From: Chinchilla lanigera | Lineage: Eukaryota; Chordata; Mammalia; Rodentia; Chinchillidae | Assembly (NCBI RefSeq): GCF_000276665.1 | Contig: NW_004955472.1 | Span: 11,861,942-11,925,941 of the forward strand | Reading direction: 5' to 3' | Length of the DNA stretch: 64,000 nt | Part shown: positions 23,681-35,625 of the stretch, piece by piece | Layout of the letters: every line of letters begins with the position of its first letter | Position numbering within the stretch: position 1 is the first letter of the stretch | The notes under the pieces: generated by a model | The model's input: the letters and a program-made list of their open reading frames with translations, nothing else | Told to the model about the DNA's origin: nothing | Database searches by the model: none | Translations under genes and position numbers: made by a program

Positions 23681-25395
23681 ATTATCATTATAGCCATATA
23701 AAAACACTTCTACCATCAAAGTCAAATAACAAATGCCAAATACTCTTTATTTAAAGCACCAGTACATGTATAATTCTTTTATTGAATCTATTGCATGCTA
23801 CAACTTTCTTTAAATTATTTTTCTAAATTCTAAGACTTTGTACTCATTAAAGGGATAAAAATCACTAATTGCTCCACTCAAATTATGTAACATGATGGAT
23901 GGTGAACTTATACACAATATGATAGGCAAACTCGGTTAATAATTGATCTCATCATTGAATATGCAAATTTAAAATGCAAACAGATAAAAAGAAAGCAAGC
24001 TAATGCATGTCAACAATGGTTTCAATGAGTGGTAGACTGCGCAAACTCTCACACAGAAAAAAAATCAATTATATTTCTCATAAGCCAATTTACAAGTGCT
24101 GAAATCTCTTAATGAATTCTCTTTGTCATCCATGATCAACTACACAATTCTCACTGAGAAAGGCATATGTAAATCAAGAGTTCTGAAGAACTGTGTGAAC
24201 AAGCTCAAAGAAATATTTACAGCATACAGTAAAATACAATACCTCATTAAATCCTGATCTACAATAATCTGAGACAATAAATAGCATAACTAAGCTCTCT
24301 GCTCCTTAGATTAATTTATCTCATATAAATAAAAAGGCAAACAAAAGGCAGCATTTCTGACAAAGACCTGCGAGTCTTTCGCAAAAACAAGAATGACCTT
24401 TAAGAACTAGTTAAAATAGTATTGCTAAAAATCCAAAGCTATCACGCCAATGCCTATGTACATAATCTTCATATTCTAATTCCCTCACCTTATATTATCT
24501 CCTAGTGCCAGATTTTAGATCTTTCAAAAAATACCTCTTCTATTACATCTTCCATAATATTCAAGTCAATATGAATTGTTTCTGCTGAGAACTTTCAGAG
24601 AGAACAATGAAGTTTTAAAATATTGAAGTAATCCAATTCTTAAAATTTCTTGCACACTTTCCATTTACCAGACCTCAAGTTAAAGGCTTTATGTGCATAA
24701 TTTCATCCTGTTTTTTTATTAACCATGTAAGTGAGGTATTATCACCATTTCCATTTTCCCTCATAGGAAACTGAAGCTTAGAAAAATTAATAAATAACAA
24801 AGGGAGTGGCAAAGTAACAAGGGTCAAATAACAAGGGGATGGCAAAATCAAAGTTCTAATCCAGGATGAACTGATTCATAAAGTAAAATGTAACTTAATT
24901 CTTAAATTGTAATTTAAGAATTCTTAATTAATTCTTAAATTGTAATTCTTAAAATGTAATTTAAAATTTAATTTAATTCTTTTTCTAATGAACATCTTCT
25001 TTGTTCAGACTACAAACTTCGGGTCTTTATATCCCTTACTGCATCTAGGAGGTTAACTGTAGGTACAGAATATGCAGTTAAGAAATATTTCTTGGCTGAT
25101 ATTGAATCTAGGTAAAGGAAAGTAAGAATCTTGTCTTTTCTATTCTTTAATTCAACAATCTCTGGTCATACCAACTGCAAACCTCTTAGTATTTCAAATT
25201 GTTTTGTTGATTCCATACTTTTATCATATCCTAGAGATAAGTTAAAATTCACTGTCAACTGAGACCATTTCATGTCAAAGAGAGAAACAAATTAATTATC
25301 TTTCCGGCAAGAAAGAAAATCATAATAAAACAAGTACATTCTAATTTGCATTTGGCTTTGGTTCAAGACTTTGTTACATACAAATAGGAAGTAGT
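23681..25395. other. Intergenic, with an ancient MIR/L2-type relic at about 24650-24870
   Basis: Mostly unique, very AT-rich. Blocks TTTATGTGCATAATTTCATC, GTGAGGTATTATCACCATT and CATAGGAAACTGAAGCTTAG recall a MIR3/L2-type element. A perfect 12-bp-arm palindrome lies at 24897-24922. Confidence 0.5.
24897..24922. repeat. Perfect palindrome, 12-bp arms, 2-bp centre
   Basis: Arm AATTCTTAAATT, centre GT, and the exact reverse complement of the arm. Similar AATTCTTAAATTGTAATTC text follows at about 24929-24949, so the region is a small cluster of AT-rich repeats. Confidence 0.9.
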
Positions 25396-25500
25396 TTAGC
25401 ACAGTAATTAAGAGAGTATTCTCTGGAGTCAAACCATTTACTTTCAAATCCTACCTCTACCCTAAGCAGTTACACAACTAGGGGAAAGTGATTGAGCTCT
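25396..25500 (+). repeat. MIR SINE relic (5' half)
   Basis: TAGCACAGTAATTAAGAGAG, TTCTCTGGAGTCAAACCATT, CAAATCCTACCTCTACC and ACAACTAGGGGAAAGTGATT follow the MIR order. A 21-bp direct repeat (25535-25555 and 25558-25578) lies just downstream. Confidence 0.75.
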
Positions 25501-25578
25501 TTTGTCTGCAATATTTATATGCCCAGAATGAATACAATGTCTCCTACCTTACAGATTCAATGTCTCCTACCTTACAGA

Positions 25579-26589
25579 GGGGATTTATGTATGGTGTCTG
25601 CCACAAAAAAACTCTCAATCACTATTATCTATTATTATTAATATTATACCTCATGTATGCGAAAAGGAATGAAATAGACTGAGGTTATTTGTTGGATTAA
25701 GCCAGCACCAGCTTTTCCACATTATTTATGAACCATGTTGAATTCTCTAGTCCCCACTTGAGTGATCCCAGCTGACACGATATGGAACAAAGAATAGCTT
25801 TTCCCTATAGAAACTTATCCCAATTTTAGATTAATGAGCAAAATAAATTACTGTAGTTTTTAAAGCACTAAATTCTGTAGCAGTTTGCTACTTAAAAAGA
25901 GATAACTAATTAAAATGTTGATACCAAAGATGTCATGCTGCCACAATAAAGCATGAGAAGAACACGAAAAAAAAAAAAAAAAACTATTAAGAGAAGCAAA
26001 AAAAAAAGGAGCATTTAACAGAAAACTTGGCAATGCCTACAATTATGTGGAAACTAGGAGAGACAGATACCCACTGAACTGAATGATCTAACTAAGGAAA
26101 TTTTCATGCAAAGTACTGCAAGTACTACCTGAATTCTTTCTGCTGCCTATGGTAAAATGTAAGAGGAAAGAGGTAAACTAAGGGATAAACTGTTAAATAT
26201 AAGGGGCCAGGACATTCTGGGTTACAAAGGAAAACTTTCTTCATCATAAGTTCCCCAGAGAGACAATACTTCTCAAATTAAGAAAGGGCTTCAAAATAAA
26301 AATCAAATGTCAAAGACTGTAATTTGCATTTTTGAAGATACCATCTCATAGCCTGCATTCACATCAACAAATGGGCCTTCATGCATTTTAAGAGCATGCT
26401 TCTTGGGTCTTCTCCATTAAACAGTAGGGTTTCTAAGATTCTTATTTGCCTTATCCAGCTTTCTCACAGGAATTCCAAGTTAGAGATGGGCCTATCTCTT
26501 ATCTTAGAAAGATGTATAGTGTAAGTTTTTATCTAATGTAGTAAACTATAGTAAGAGTTACAGAAAATTCACCATGTCCATCAGCATTG
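25579..26589. other. Intergenic unique sequence
   Basis: AT-rich with a poly-A run at about 25967-25983; nothing else recognised. Confidence 0.5.
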
Positions 26590-26985
26590 CATTAGTATTA
26601 CAAAATACCTGAGTTAATCAACTTATAAAGAAGAAATGTCTATTTTGGATGAGAGTTTGAGGGCTGGGGATATAGCTTAGGGGCACAAGCACCTGCCTGG
26701 CAAGCACAAGGTCCTGAGTTTGATTCCCAGTATCAATAAAAAAAGGTATACAGATTTTGGAGTCTATGGGTATTTGGTGCTTTTGGGCCTGTGGTGAGAC
26801 AGCACATCTTGGAAGGGAGCAAGTGGCTAAGCAAAAAACTGTTTGCCTCCTAGCTAGGGTGCAGAAGAGAACGAGACCCCTATTCCACAACTGAACTAAT
26901 GAACTAAAACCTTCAGCTTACTCCTCCCTAGCCCTAACTCCACCAACACCACCACCCTAATAGCCCAAGGCTAAAGATCAAGAAT
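26590..26985 (-). repeat. MaLR-like LTR, antisense, interrupted by an ID SINE
   Basis: The reversed MaLR pattern (ACAAAATACCTGAG, then decayed AAG-rich text, then CCTCCTAG and CACCACCACC blocks) is split by the ID copy at 26661-26745. Diverged; boundaries approximate. Confidence 0.5.
26661..26745 (+). repeat. ID-like SINE inside a MaLR-like LTR
   Basis: GGGCTGGGGATATAGCTTAG start, CCTGCCTGGCAAGCACAAGG, B-box-like GAGTTTGATTCCC, and a short AATAAAAAAAG tail. Confidence 0.9.
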
Positions 26986-27609
26986 TTAACTTGTGTACCT
27001 TTGTGAGATTTTTCAGGTCCAAAGTAGAGCACCCATAAATTTAAGATAGTTCACTTGGCAGAAACACAAGTTAGATGAAAATGTACAAAAACAGTCAAAA
27101 GTGAGAAATCCTAAACATTATATGCAAAACACTGCGAAGTCTGAGAAGGCCAGCAGGCTGAAAACATAGTATTTAGTAGAAAAAGATGAATAATTCACAT
27201 GGCAGTGTCGGGTTAACAATATCCCTTAGTTATTGCAGACTAAGGGATATTAGTGCAGGTCCACAATCTCCCAAATGAGTGTATGGTGAAGTCCAAATAA
27301 AAGAGGCAAATGGAATGATTTCAGGGCTCCAGGAGTATCAAATCCCTCTCACAGAATTACAGATTCTCTCAGGGCTAAGGCCAAGACCTTCTCTGGGCAG
27401 CTCGTATTTACGTAGTTATCAGAAGGTAGGAGGATATTCAAGAAGGGCAGAACCACTCAAGGACTTCTCCAAGTAAGGTATTAAGTTAATCCATCCAGGA
27501 GGGAAATGCCTGAAGCTACGGTCTTTATCTAGTTGACGTTGGACCCAGGTGCCCTTGATTGTGACCTTGTCTTATCTTTTGAGGCTTTATGCACCACCGA
27601 TACAGATGT
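26986..27609. other. Intergenic unique sequence
   Basis: No gene recognised. Confidence 0.5.
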
Positions 27610-28190
27610 AAACTGATAAAGCTATGACAGAAAACAGAATGGTGGCTCCTCTAAAAATTATAAGAATTATTGTAAGATCTGACAATTCCAGTTCTGGATA
27701 TATACCCCCAAAAACTGAAGTGAAGGACCCAAAAAGATATATCTACACCAATATTCAGAACACCTTATTGAAAAGAACCAAAGGACTGAGGCAACCTAGT
27801 GTCTACCATGGATAAATGGATAAACAAAATATGATAGGGAAGAAATTCTTACACATACTCTGACATGAATGAACCATGATCAAATAATGCTACTTGAAAT
27901 AACCTGACTACAGAAAGACTGATATTATATAATCCCATTTATATGATGTACATAACATTGTTAAACTGAGATACAGAAAATGATATGGTGGTTGTCAGGG
28001 AACAGGAAGGGAAAAAAGAAGTAGTTTTGTTTAATGAGTACAGTTTCCCTTTTTGTAAAATAAAAATATTCTGTATGGGGATAGAAATGATGATTCCCCA
28101 ATATTATGAATAAACTTAAAACCATTAAATTGTACACTTATAAATGGTAAATTGTATTATGTATATTTTACCATAATTTTTAAAAATCTA
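27610..28190 (+). repeat. L1 3' end (old, L1M-like)
   Basis: AAACAGAATGGTGGCTCC, TTCTGGATATATACCCCCA, ACCATGGATAAATGGATAAAC, then the old L1 3'UTR order with TGGTGGTTGTCAGGG and an end near ATTAAATTGTACACTTATAAA. No intact frame. Confidence 0.8.
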
Positions 28191-29651
28191 TAAAATTAAT
28201 CTGCCCAGTAAATGTATATTCCTAATTGTATTTTGTAGATGGTATAACAGATGCTAGAAAGGTCAAATTCATGTGCTTAGCAAGTACCAAACACAGATTT
28301 TAAAACCTACTAAAGACTTGCACGTACAAATAGAACTCACTGATCCATGCCAACCACACTCCCTTAGCATGGTTGAGGTACTTACTAGAGAACATACTGG
28401 AGATTATTGTGAGATTGTGAAATATATAGGAGTGTGCTGAGAAAGTTAAATCTATTAATCCTTTACTGATCATAAGTATAAGTGAAATTCTAAAGTCTTT
28501 TCTACTTCTGGGCCAGCAAAAATGCAGTTCACTTGTACCAAAGACTTTATCATTTCCGAGAACTCTCAGGATAAGGTTTTATATATCAGTGTTACAAAAA
28601 CAACCACGTGTCATTGCTACTCATTTTCATTTGGAAACTAGTATTTAGCTTTCCACTCACCATGTAAGAAGACTAATCATCGAGCTACTAAGAAATCTGA
28701 ATTGCAAGAGTCAATCCTTTGCCCCAGCAAAGCATTGACTAATTTCTACTAATTTGTGGAAATTAGTGCTTATGTAATATTTCTGGGATGCCAAACTTTG
28801 TACATCACTTTTACATTAACAGACCAGAGTTCTCTAAATCTCAAGGTTGAACTCTCAAGAGAAATTTTTCTTCATCCAATTTCTTCTTGACTTCATAATT
28901 TATAAAATAAAACACTTTCTGATATACACAGAAAATACAAATTAATAAAACACAGGACCAGAACCTCCTATCGGTTATGTAGATGATTTATGCACATAAA
29001 CTGCCAAACATAGGTTTGAAACAGACCCTATAGACTTTGTAGTTGCTATAGTAACCGCACAGTTTTGTGGAATGTAAAAGTGCAAACAGATGAGCATAGC
29101 TCAGGTAAATCATCATAGCTGCCCTTCTTTGTCTCTGAGTGGTGGAAATCAGTGGTACACACTGTCACTTTCCAAAATAAAATAATTAAAATCATAATTT
29201 AAACCCTTGACTTCTTGGTCTGTAAATATCTTCCCCTTAGATCCTTTTTCAGTACTGCTTGACTAAATTACTCAAAAGAGGGGTTCTGATAAATTATTAA
29301 TAATTTTGTTATTCAAACAAGGAGAACTACAATGAAAATAGCAGGGTGTAAATATGTCCATCCTGGAAAACACTCACATTCTGTTCATTCATTCTCTTAA
29401 TCCCAAATTATTCTTTTTACCTATGAAAAAAGAAGGATAGATGGGGAGTAAAACCCCTGTTAGAATTATAAGCCCTCCTGTGAGATAGTTGTAAGGTATT
29501 TTTAGAAAAATAATAAAAAGGGAAAATAATAAGGTAAAATTTTTCAGGTAAAATAATAAGGGAATGAAATGTTTGAAATGTTTGTAAAGATAGATGTTAA
29601 AGAAGTATAGTTATTAAAATACCTGAAAACTAAATCAATGTTCCTATAAGG
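28191..29651. other. Intergenic unique sequence
   Basis: AT-rich; no gene or young repeat recognised. Confidence 0.5.
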
Positions 29652-29739
29652 ATTTTTTTTTTCCGGTACCGGGAATCAAACTCACGACCTTGTGCTTGCC
29701 AGGCAGGCGCGGTGCCACTGAGCTAAGTCCCTGGCCCCC
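29652..29739 (-). repeat. ID-like SINE, CCGGTACCGG subfamily, antisense
   Basis: Poly-T start, then the CCGGTACCGG palindrome and the reversed B-box and A-box text, ending in GGGGCCAG-type sequence. AGGATTTTTTT occurs on both sides (29649 onward and about 29740-29750). Confidence 0.92.
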
Positions 29740-29751
29740 AGGATTTTTTTC

Positions 29752-30380
29752 TAAGAATCAAAAATACATATGATTACCTAGAGTTCTAACTCTTTATTTA
29801 GAACTACACTGAAATTTTTGAGGGGAACAATAGAAAGTAATAACACAATGATCCAACCTCCTCCTCTCTTTATACAAATGAAGAGAATTAACACATGAAG
29901 TGATTAAAAAACATTGCTCAAGATGGCCAAGACACTAGTTAATTTCACAGCTAGCACTTAGCATGATTTATCATTGTGGATTAGCTAACAGTCAACTTGT
30001 TACACCTAGCTGAACTGTATCAGTGTGGTTCTTGGTGTAGAAGGCCCACCTGAGGATTGTTGCCAAAAGCATTAAAGGAAAACTAGAGAGCCAGATGGTA
30101 AGTTGCTGATCCTCCTGGAATATCTTGTCACGCTGGTTTTCCTGAATGAACTGAGATGTTCTCATGATTGGAGGAGCTCAGATTCTCGCTGTCGCTGAGG
30201 ATGGCTGCAGTTCTCTTCAGGGAAGCTCTGATCCTTACTCAGAGCGGCCCTTCCTGGCTCCAGTGCAGCTCCCTGAGCCTGCTGGCACAGATCCTTCCTC
30301 ACACTGGCGCATATTTTCTAGCTTCCACCAGTGACCTTTGGGCCTTTCCATTGCAGATCCTTGGTACAGACTTCTACGAG
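29752..30380. other. Intergenic unique sequence
   Basis: No gene recognised. A 100-codon open frame starts at 30168, runs into the LTR that follows, and has no family similarity I can name. Confidence 0.5.
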
Positions 30381-30745
30381 TGTCTTAGTTACCTTTCTCT
30401 CATTGCTAAGACAAAATACCTGATGCCTAAAATTAAGGAAGGAAGGGTTTATTTAGCTCACAGTTTATGAGGTTTCAATCCACATTTGGCTGTCTCCAAG
30501 GTTGAGCGGCACATGGCAGAGGGCAACCATTCAGCAAAAGCAACAAGAGCAAAAGGGAGGAGTGGCAGCTGGAAGAGCAAACCTCTTTCTCTCCCTTACA
30601 TTGTATGCAAACTACCTGCCCCAGGGCAGGTGTAGCACTCACATCCATAATTCCAGCACTGGACCATGAATCAATCATAAACTCTAGAAGCCCACCCCAT
30701 GACTTCATGTGGCTTTGCAGGGACATCCAGATACAAACTGTAACA
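30381..30745 (-). repeat. MaLR-type LTR, antisense
   Basis: Read on the minus strand: TGTTACAGTTTGTATCTGG start, a CCCTCTGCCATGTGCCGC block, AACTGTGAGCTAAATAAACC with the poly(A) signal, and AGGTATTTTGTCTTAGCAATG near the end. The element at 41746-42169 is a close relative in the opposite orientation. Confidence 0.75.
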
Positions 30746-30751
30746 GTGGAG

Positions 30752-30870
30752 ACATTGTCATGGGCTCTAAGCCTCCAGTTGGACTCATAGTGGACACTGC
30801 CATGGGCTCTAGGTCTTCATCTGGACTCATGCAGGACATTGCCATGGGATCCAGGCCTCAGCTGAATTCT
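30752..30870 (+). repeat. 42-bp tandem repeat, about 2.7 units
   Basis: Units at 30752-30793, 30794-30835 and 30836-about 30865. All share ACA(T/C)TG(T/C)CATGGG and a GGACTCAT-type block, with a few substitutions. It abuts the antisense LTR. Confidence 0.88.
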
Positions 30871-32550
30871 TTGGGTCTCTAGTGTAAGGACAGATCTTTT
30901 GTGCTCTTCTGCATTTGACTTTTTGAATGACTATTATAAAATAATCTCATAAATTATGTGTCCTTATTAAATCTATTCCCTTGCAAACCCTGAGTATACA
31001 ACATCTATGTATTTTCATTTTAGAAGCCAAATAAGTACTTACTTTTAATGCCATGAGGTTGGTAGAGAAGAGTATGTTTGATTTACTCCTTGATCACATA
31101 ACAATATATAAGGAATCTCCTAATTGTTTCATTTACAGAATAGATTCATAAAGCAGCCTACTAATATGGTACTACAGAGTTTATGAATATCTGTGATAAT
31201 GACAGAAAGGTAGACTAGCACAAATCTGTACATTAACAGGCTTCCAAATGTTAAGCAAAAGTATTACTCACACAGATTTAACACTCAATATGAGCTAGGC
31301 ATTGTGTTAAGTACATATATTATAGTTGACCAGCGAAGAGCATAATTTTTTAAATTTATGTTGGGTTCAAATCCCATTGCTTATGAGCTATACAACCATG
31401 AGCAAGATATTTCATCTCCAAACATTTGTCTCTTAATAAAATAAAAACTTACCCCAGTGTTACTCAGATTATTCCCAGCATTAGACACTTATCTGTAATA
31501 CTCAGTTCTAAAAATGTGTACATATTTAGTTAGCAATTTTGTATTAGTACCTCATTTAGTCTTTATTAGAACAGTCACAGGTTGATATAATTATCCCTAT
31601 TGCACAAATAAAAAAATAACAGCCTGAAACCATTTGAGTATAATGGCTGAGTAGTAAGATCAAGATATAAATTCTAAACTCTACCTTGTTTTATAATTTC
31701 TGGTTTTAACTCCACTGCCATTGAATTACAGTGGGGTCTGGTTATCTTTATTCTTCTGTAACTTTGAAAAAGATTATTTGAGTCAATCCATGAGTTTATT
31801 AAACTTCTATCAACATCTGTACTTTTCTACCTATCAAGATACAAAAGAAATGCAGTTCCTGGATTCATGGAAATTACAATATATCTGAGAAGACAGTAGT
31901 GAAATAGGAACAAAATAAAAGGTTAAACTTCAGGATCCCATGTCTAAGATTCAAAATTCAGTTACAGAAAGCAAAGGTTTAGGAAGCTGGATATTATCAG
32001 AGTGGAAAGTGTAATGACATGGCATTTTGCAAGATGAGTATACATAGTTATACTTAAAGAAGGACAGTATTTTAATTATAAGAAACAGCATGAAGAAAGA
32101 CATCAGCAATGCTCAATAAAATATAATTTAGGAATAAATTTAGAGGCCGTAAATTAGGGCCTAGAAGTGGAAATAAAAAGTAGGTAAAATATAATTGATA
32201 GGAGAATGTAATAGAGCTTAGCAACAAATTTGATAAAGAATGTGAAAAGAAAGAAAAGAAAAATGACTGAATGTTGTAAACTGACACGTAAGAAAAATAC
32301 TATATATCACACAGAAGTAAAGAAACTGAGAAAGAGAGCACTTGTATTGGTGAATGTGAACAAGTGGAAATGATTTATCTAACTTATGACTAACATTTCA
32401 GAAGCCCCTGGAATAACTGTTGACTTGTTTGAAGACGAAAGCAAAGATAATTAAAATAGAGCTTTATGAAGAAATTCCTATCTTGTAATATCCGTGCCTC
32501 AATTCTTGAATCTACAAAGAAAGAATAACTTTATACAGGTTGAATTAAGT
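30871..32550. other. Intergenic, with weak MIR-like relics at about 31330-31690
   Basis: Mostly unique AT-rich DNA. GGTTCAAATCCCATTGCTTA and GAGCAAGATATTTCATCTCC recall MIR; the 31540-31690 text recalls a MIR3/L2 core. No gene seen. Confidence 0.45.
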
Positions 32551-32552
32551 AA

Positions 32553-32684
32553 ATTAATTTATTAATATTCTTCCTGTACTATCTTGCAGCAGTTTGATTA
32601 GTTCCAGAGTCCCTACGATATGGACAAACAAAGAAAATTGTACACCTTTGATAAGGTAATAACAAGGAAGACAACAGATGCCTC
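32553..32684 (+). repeat. Inverted repeat A, left arm
   Basis: About 90% identical to the reverse complement of 33829-33961, from TTAATTTATTAATATT through CTATCTTGCAG, GATTAGTTCCAGAGTCC and ACACCTTTGATAAGGTAATA to CAGATGCCT. No transposon family recognised. Confidence 0.92.
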
Positions 32685-32889
32685 TATAAGTGACAACAAT
32701 ACATATTTATTTCTGCTTTTATTTGACCAAAATGAAGAACCATCTGGGGTAGTTACCTTCAAACAGGTATAAATAAAATATATATGTCATATATCTTAGC
32801 CCAAAGAATCCTCATTTTCTTATGTGTAAACTGGAGGTAATGAAATCCTGGCAGACATCTAACAAGAATGATTGCCACCACAGTTGTAT

Positions 32890-32967
32890 GGAGTATTCCT
32901 TTATCATTGAATACATGGAGTGCTGCAGCCCTATCTCACACAACCTTTATCACATATGTGTAGAAAT
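32890..32967 (+). repeat. Inverted repeat B, left arm
   Basis: Matches the reverse complement of 34009-34080, sharing AATACATGGAGTGCTGCA, CCCTATCTCACAC and ATCACATATGTGTAGAAAT, with an 8-base gap. Confidence 0.9.
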
Positions 32968-33828
32968 GGTCCTTATGGTCTTGCCCATATGTATGCCTTC
33001 AAATACCCTCTCTACTCTTCAAAATTGTTCTCAAAAATTTGTTCTGAAAGACCTCTCAGACAAGATTCAGGTTTGGTTGTTTTTGTCATGGGAGCTTAGC
33101 AAAAAGCATTACCTTTATTTTTGCTCCCCACCTTGGTAATTCTTAGTACAGAGAGGAATGACAGCCTTTATCATATCCTCAAAATATACTTGTATGTAAA
33201 TTTACCATATATGTGAAAGTACAAGTATGAATATATACATACCTATGAGTATGTATGTGTGTATATATAAAATAAACACAAAGTAATATGTTCTAATGAA
33301 CTATATTTTCCAAAAAATAATATTTTCTGTGAGAATATAATGATGTGAGAGAAAAGAAAATGTTCCCATCAAAGAGGATGAACCCTTCTCCATTGTATAT
33401 TTGCTCCAGTTAAGTGGTAATTCTCTGAATCGCAGAAGTACTTTGGAAGTACAAGGCAATCATCCATTGGTCTGAAGATCAGAGTATATCAGAACTATTG
33501 ACATCAAAGTGTCTCCAGTGTTTATTAAATGTACCTAGATTTCTGGTCAAACGGAATTCTAGAGGTTTTGTCCTTAGAGTGTGGGTTGAATTGTAAAGCT
33601 ATGTGCCTCTTCATACCAATGGTAGTTTAATTAGTTTTAATTATGAAAGCAAGGCTGTTTTCATCCATGGTAATAATTTACTTAACCAGTAACTTCATAC
33701 TAACTAATTAGAATAATCAACTTTCAAAAGCCCATTTAGCAACAGAATCAAAAGACTCTATATAAATGAGAGAGGTTTTTGGTAGATTTTTTATTTTTAT
33801 CTTTTTTTTCTTCCTTTTTAAATTTTTT
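32968..33828. other. Spacer between the inverted repeats
   Basis: AT-rich unique sequence with a short TATG/TATA run near 33225-33270. No gene recognised. Confidence 0.5.
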
Positions 33829-33961
33829 AGGCATCTGTTTTCTTCCTTCTTATTACCTTATCAAAGGTGTATAATTTTCTTTGTTTGCCCATATAGTGCG
33901 GACTCTGGAACTAATCAAGCTTCTGCAAGATAGTATAGGAATAATATTAATAAATTAATAT
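33829..33961 (-). repeat. Inverted repeat A, right arm
   Basis: Reverse-complement partner of 32553-32684. Followed by AT-rich TTAATA units (33945-34008) before arm B. Confidence 0.92.
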
Positions 33962-34008
33962 TAATAAATTAATATTGATAAATTAATAAATTAATTAATA
34001 TTAATAAA

Positions 34009-34080
34009 TTTCTACACATATGTGATAGAGGTTAAGTGTGAGATAGGGTTGCAGCACTCCATGTATTCTAAATACTCCAT
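34009..34080 (-). repeat. Inverted repeat B, right arm
   Basis: Reverse-complement partner of 32890-32967. It ends directly at the B1-like SINE that starts at 34081, which therefore inserted at or near the arm's edge. Confidence 0.9.
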
Positions 34081-34238
34081 TTAGCTGGTGCACGCCTATA
34101 ATCCCAGCACTTGAGATGCTGAGACAGGAGGATCCTTGCAAGTTCAAGACCAGCCTGGGCTACAAAATGAGCTCATAGCCAGTCTGAACTGCACAGCAAG
34201 ATTCTGTCTCAAAAAGACAAAAAAAAAAAAAAAAATTA
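34081..34238 (+). repeat. B1-like SINE
   Basis: TAGCTGGTGCACGCCTATAA, TCCCAGCACTTGAGATGCTG, AGTTCAAGACCAGCCTGGGC, then CAGTCTGAACTGCACAGCAA, TGTCTCAAAAAGAC and a long A tail. Confidence 0.9.
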
Positions 34239-35195
34239 AATTTTTACTGTAAAGAGAAAAAACTAACAAAACAACAACAATGAAGACAAAAAAAAAACAC
34301 AGAAACAACAAAAACAATACATGACCTCAAAACAAAATGATAGAGAGGGTTTTTTTTTTAATTTTTCTGGTTTATTTTTTAATCTGTCAAAGAATCACTT
34401 GTAAAACACTGATTATTCTCCTTGAATTTAAGTTCAAGGACTGAGGTCACTTGAAGCCAACTGGAAGCACTGGCATTTGGGAATATTCTCAGCGTAATTC
34501 CTTACACACACTAGGTGTGCAAAAACTTTGAGGAAAATAAAAGAAAGGGGTTGAATTTTATATAAAAATTAGATTATTGTGTATTAAATGATTTTAGGAG
34601 TAAATCCTTTAAAAAATTAGTTTAATTCTTATTTTGTTTTGTTGTCATCACCAAATGTATCAGTACCAGAATGTTAAATAGAATAGGTTTTACATAGGTG
34701 TTGTATAGAAAATATTCCCCTGAGATATCTATACATGCTCCCTTTCCTAGACAGAAGAAAATGAATGCGTGTGCTTTGATTTCTAGAACTCTTTTAAGGC
34801 CAATTAAGATAAAAGTAATGTAAAATGTCTAACATTACTAAAGCTGCAGGTAGACAATAGTTTACTGATGAATCTTTACTCTCCACTGAAGAATTGAGTT
34901 CAGATGCACACCTGAAGCTGCAGAGGGCACTCTCTTAGAAACTAAAAGCTTAAGACAGCAGTTTCTCCTTGTTCTTGTCAGGAACTCGAAACATATATAT
35001 GGAAATTTGTATATATTTCCTCTTATTGAATTTCCTTACTTAGAAGAAATCTGCTTCTTCTTTTAAGAGTTTATTTCATCCTTTCCTTGCCCATCCATCC
35101 TCCAAGAAATTATAAAATCTTAGCTTTCTCCAGGACTGAGAGCATTTTTCAGGAAATAATAGAATCAGATACTAGAAAAGGAAATAATTCTTATG
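34239..35195. other. Intergenic unique sequence
   Basis: A-rich start (34239-34330), then AT-rich unique DNA. Nothing else recognised. Confidence 0.5.
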
Positions 35196-35201
35196 TATAA
35201 T

Positions 35202-35527
35202 TGTTGGGAGCCCCCGGAGTTGGTTGGGCATATGTGTGAGGGCTGAATCAGAATCAGAGTGCCTCAGGCAGTCAAGCTACCTCAGTATTGAAAAAAGTAT
35301 CCTGCCTGGACAATTACAGTCGTCAGTCGCTAGGCAACATTATCTCTCATGGTACTACTTTTCTAGTGTGTAAAATAAACTCTCCTACTGCTGGAGTCAG
35401 CCCTCTTGCTCATCAGGCAAGAGGTAACTCCACCTGACCCCAGCTATCATCTCTTGTCTTTATTTTCTAAATCCCCTCACTGTTTTCTCCCGGGGACCAC
35501 CAAACTGAGAGACCACTGACTCCCACA
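35202..35527 (+). mobile_element. Solo endogenous retrovirus LTR with perfect 6-bp target duplication
   Basis: Starts TGTTGGGAG and ends CTCCCACA, near-perfect inverted termini with the TG...CA ends of an LTR. AAAATAAACTCTCC near 35371-35384 is the likely poly(A) signal region. TATAAT flanks it on both sides (35196-35201 and 35528-35533). A 6-bp duplication is typical of class II (ERVK-like) elements, so that class is likely. No internal coding sequence remains. Confidence 0.88.
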
Positions 35528-35533
35528 TATAAT

Positions 35534-35612
35534 GAATGCTTAAAATTCAGAATTAATACTAAAAATTTAGCATAATGCCCTCTACAGAGTTGACACAATC
35601 TTTGCTTTCTTT
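35534..35612. other. Short unique spacer
   Basis: Between the solo LTR and the next SINE; nothing recognised. Confidence 0.5.
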
Positions 35613-35625
35613 TCTCATCAGTTTT

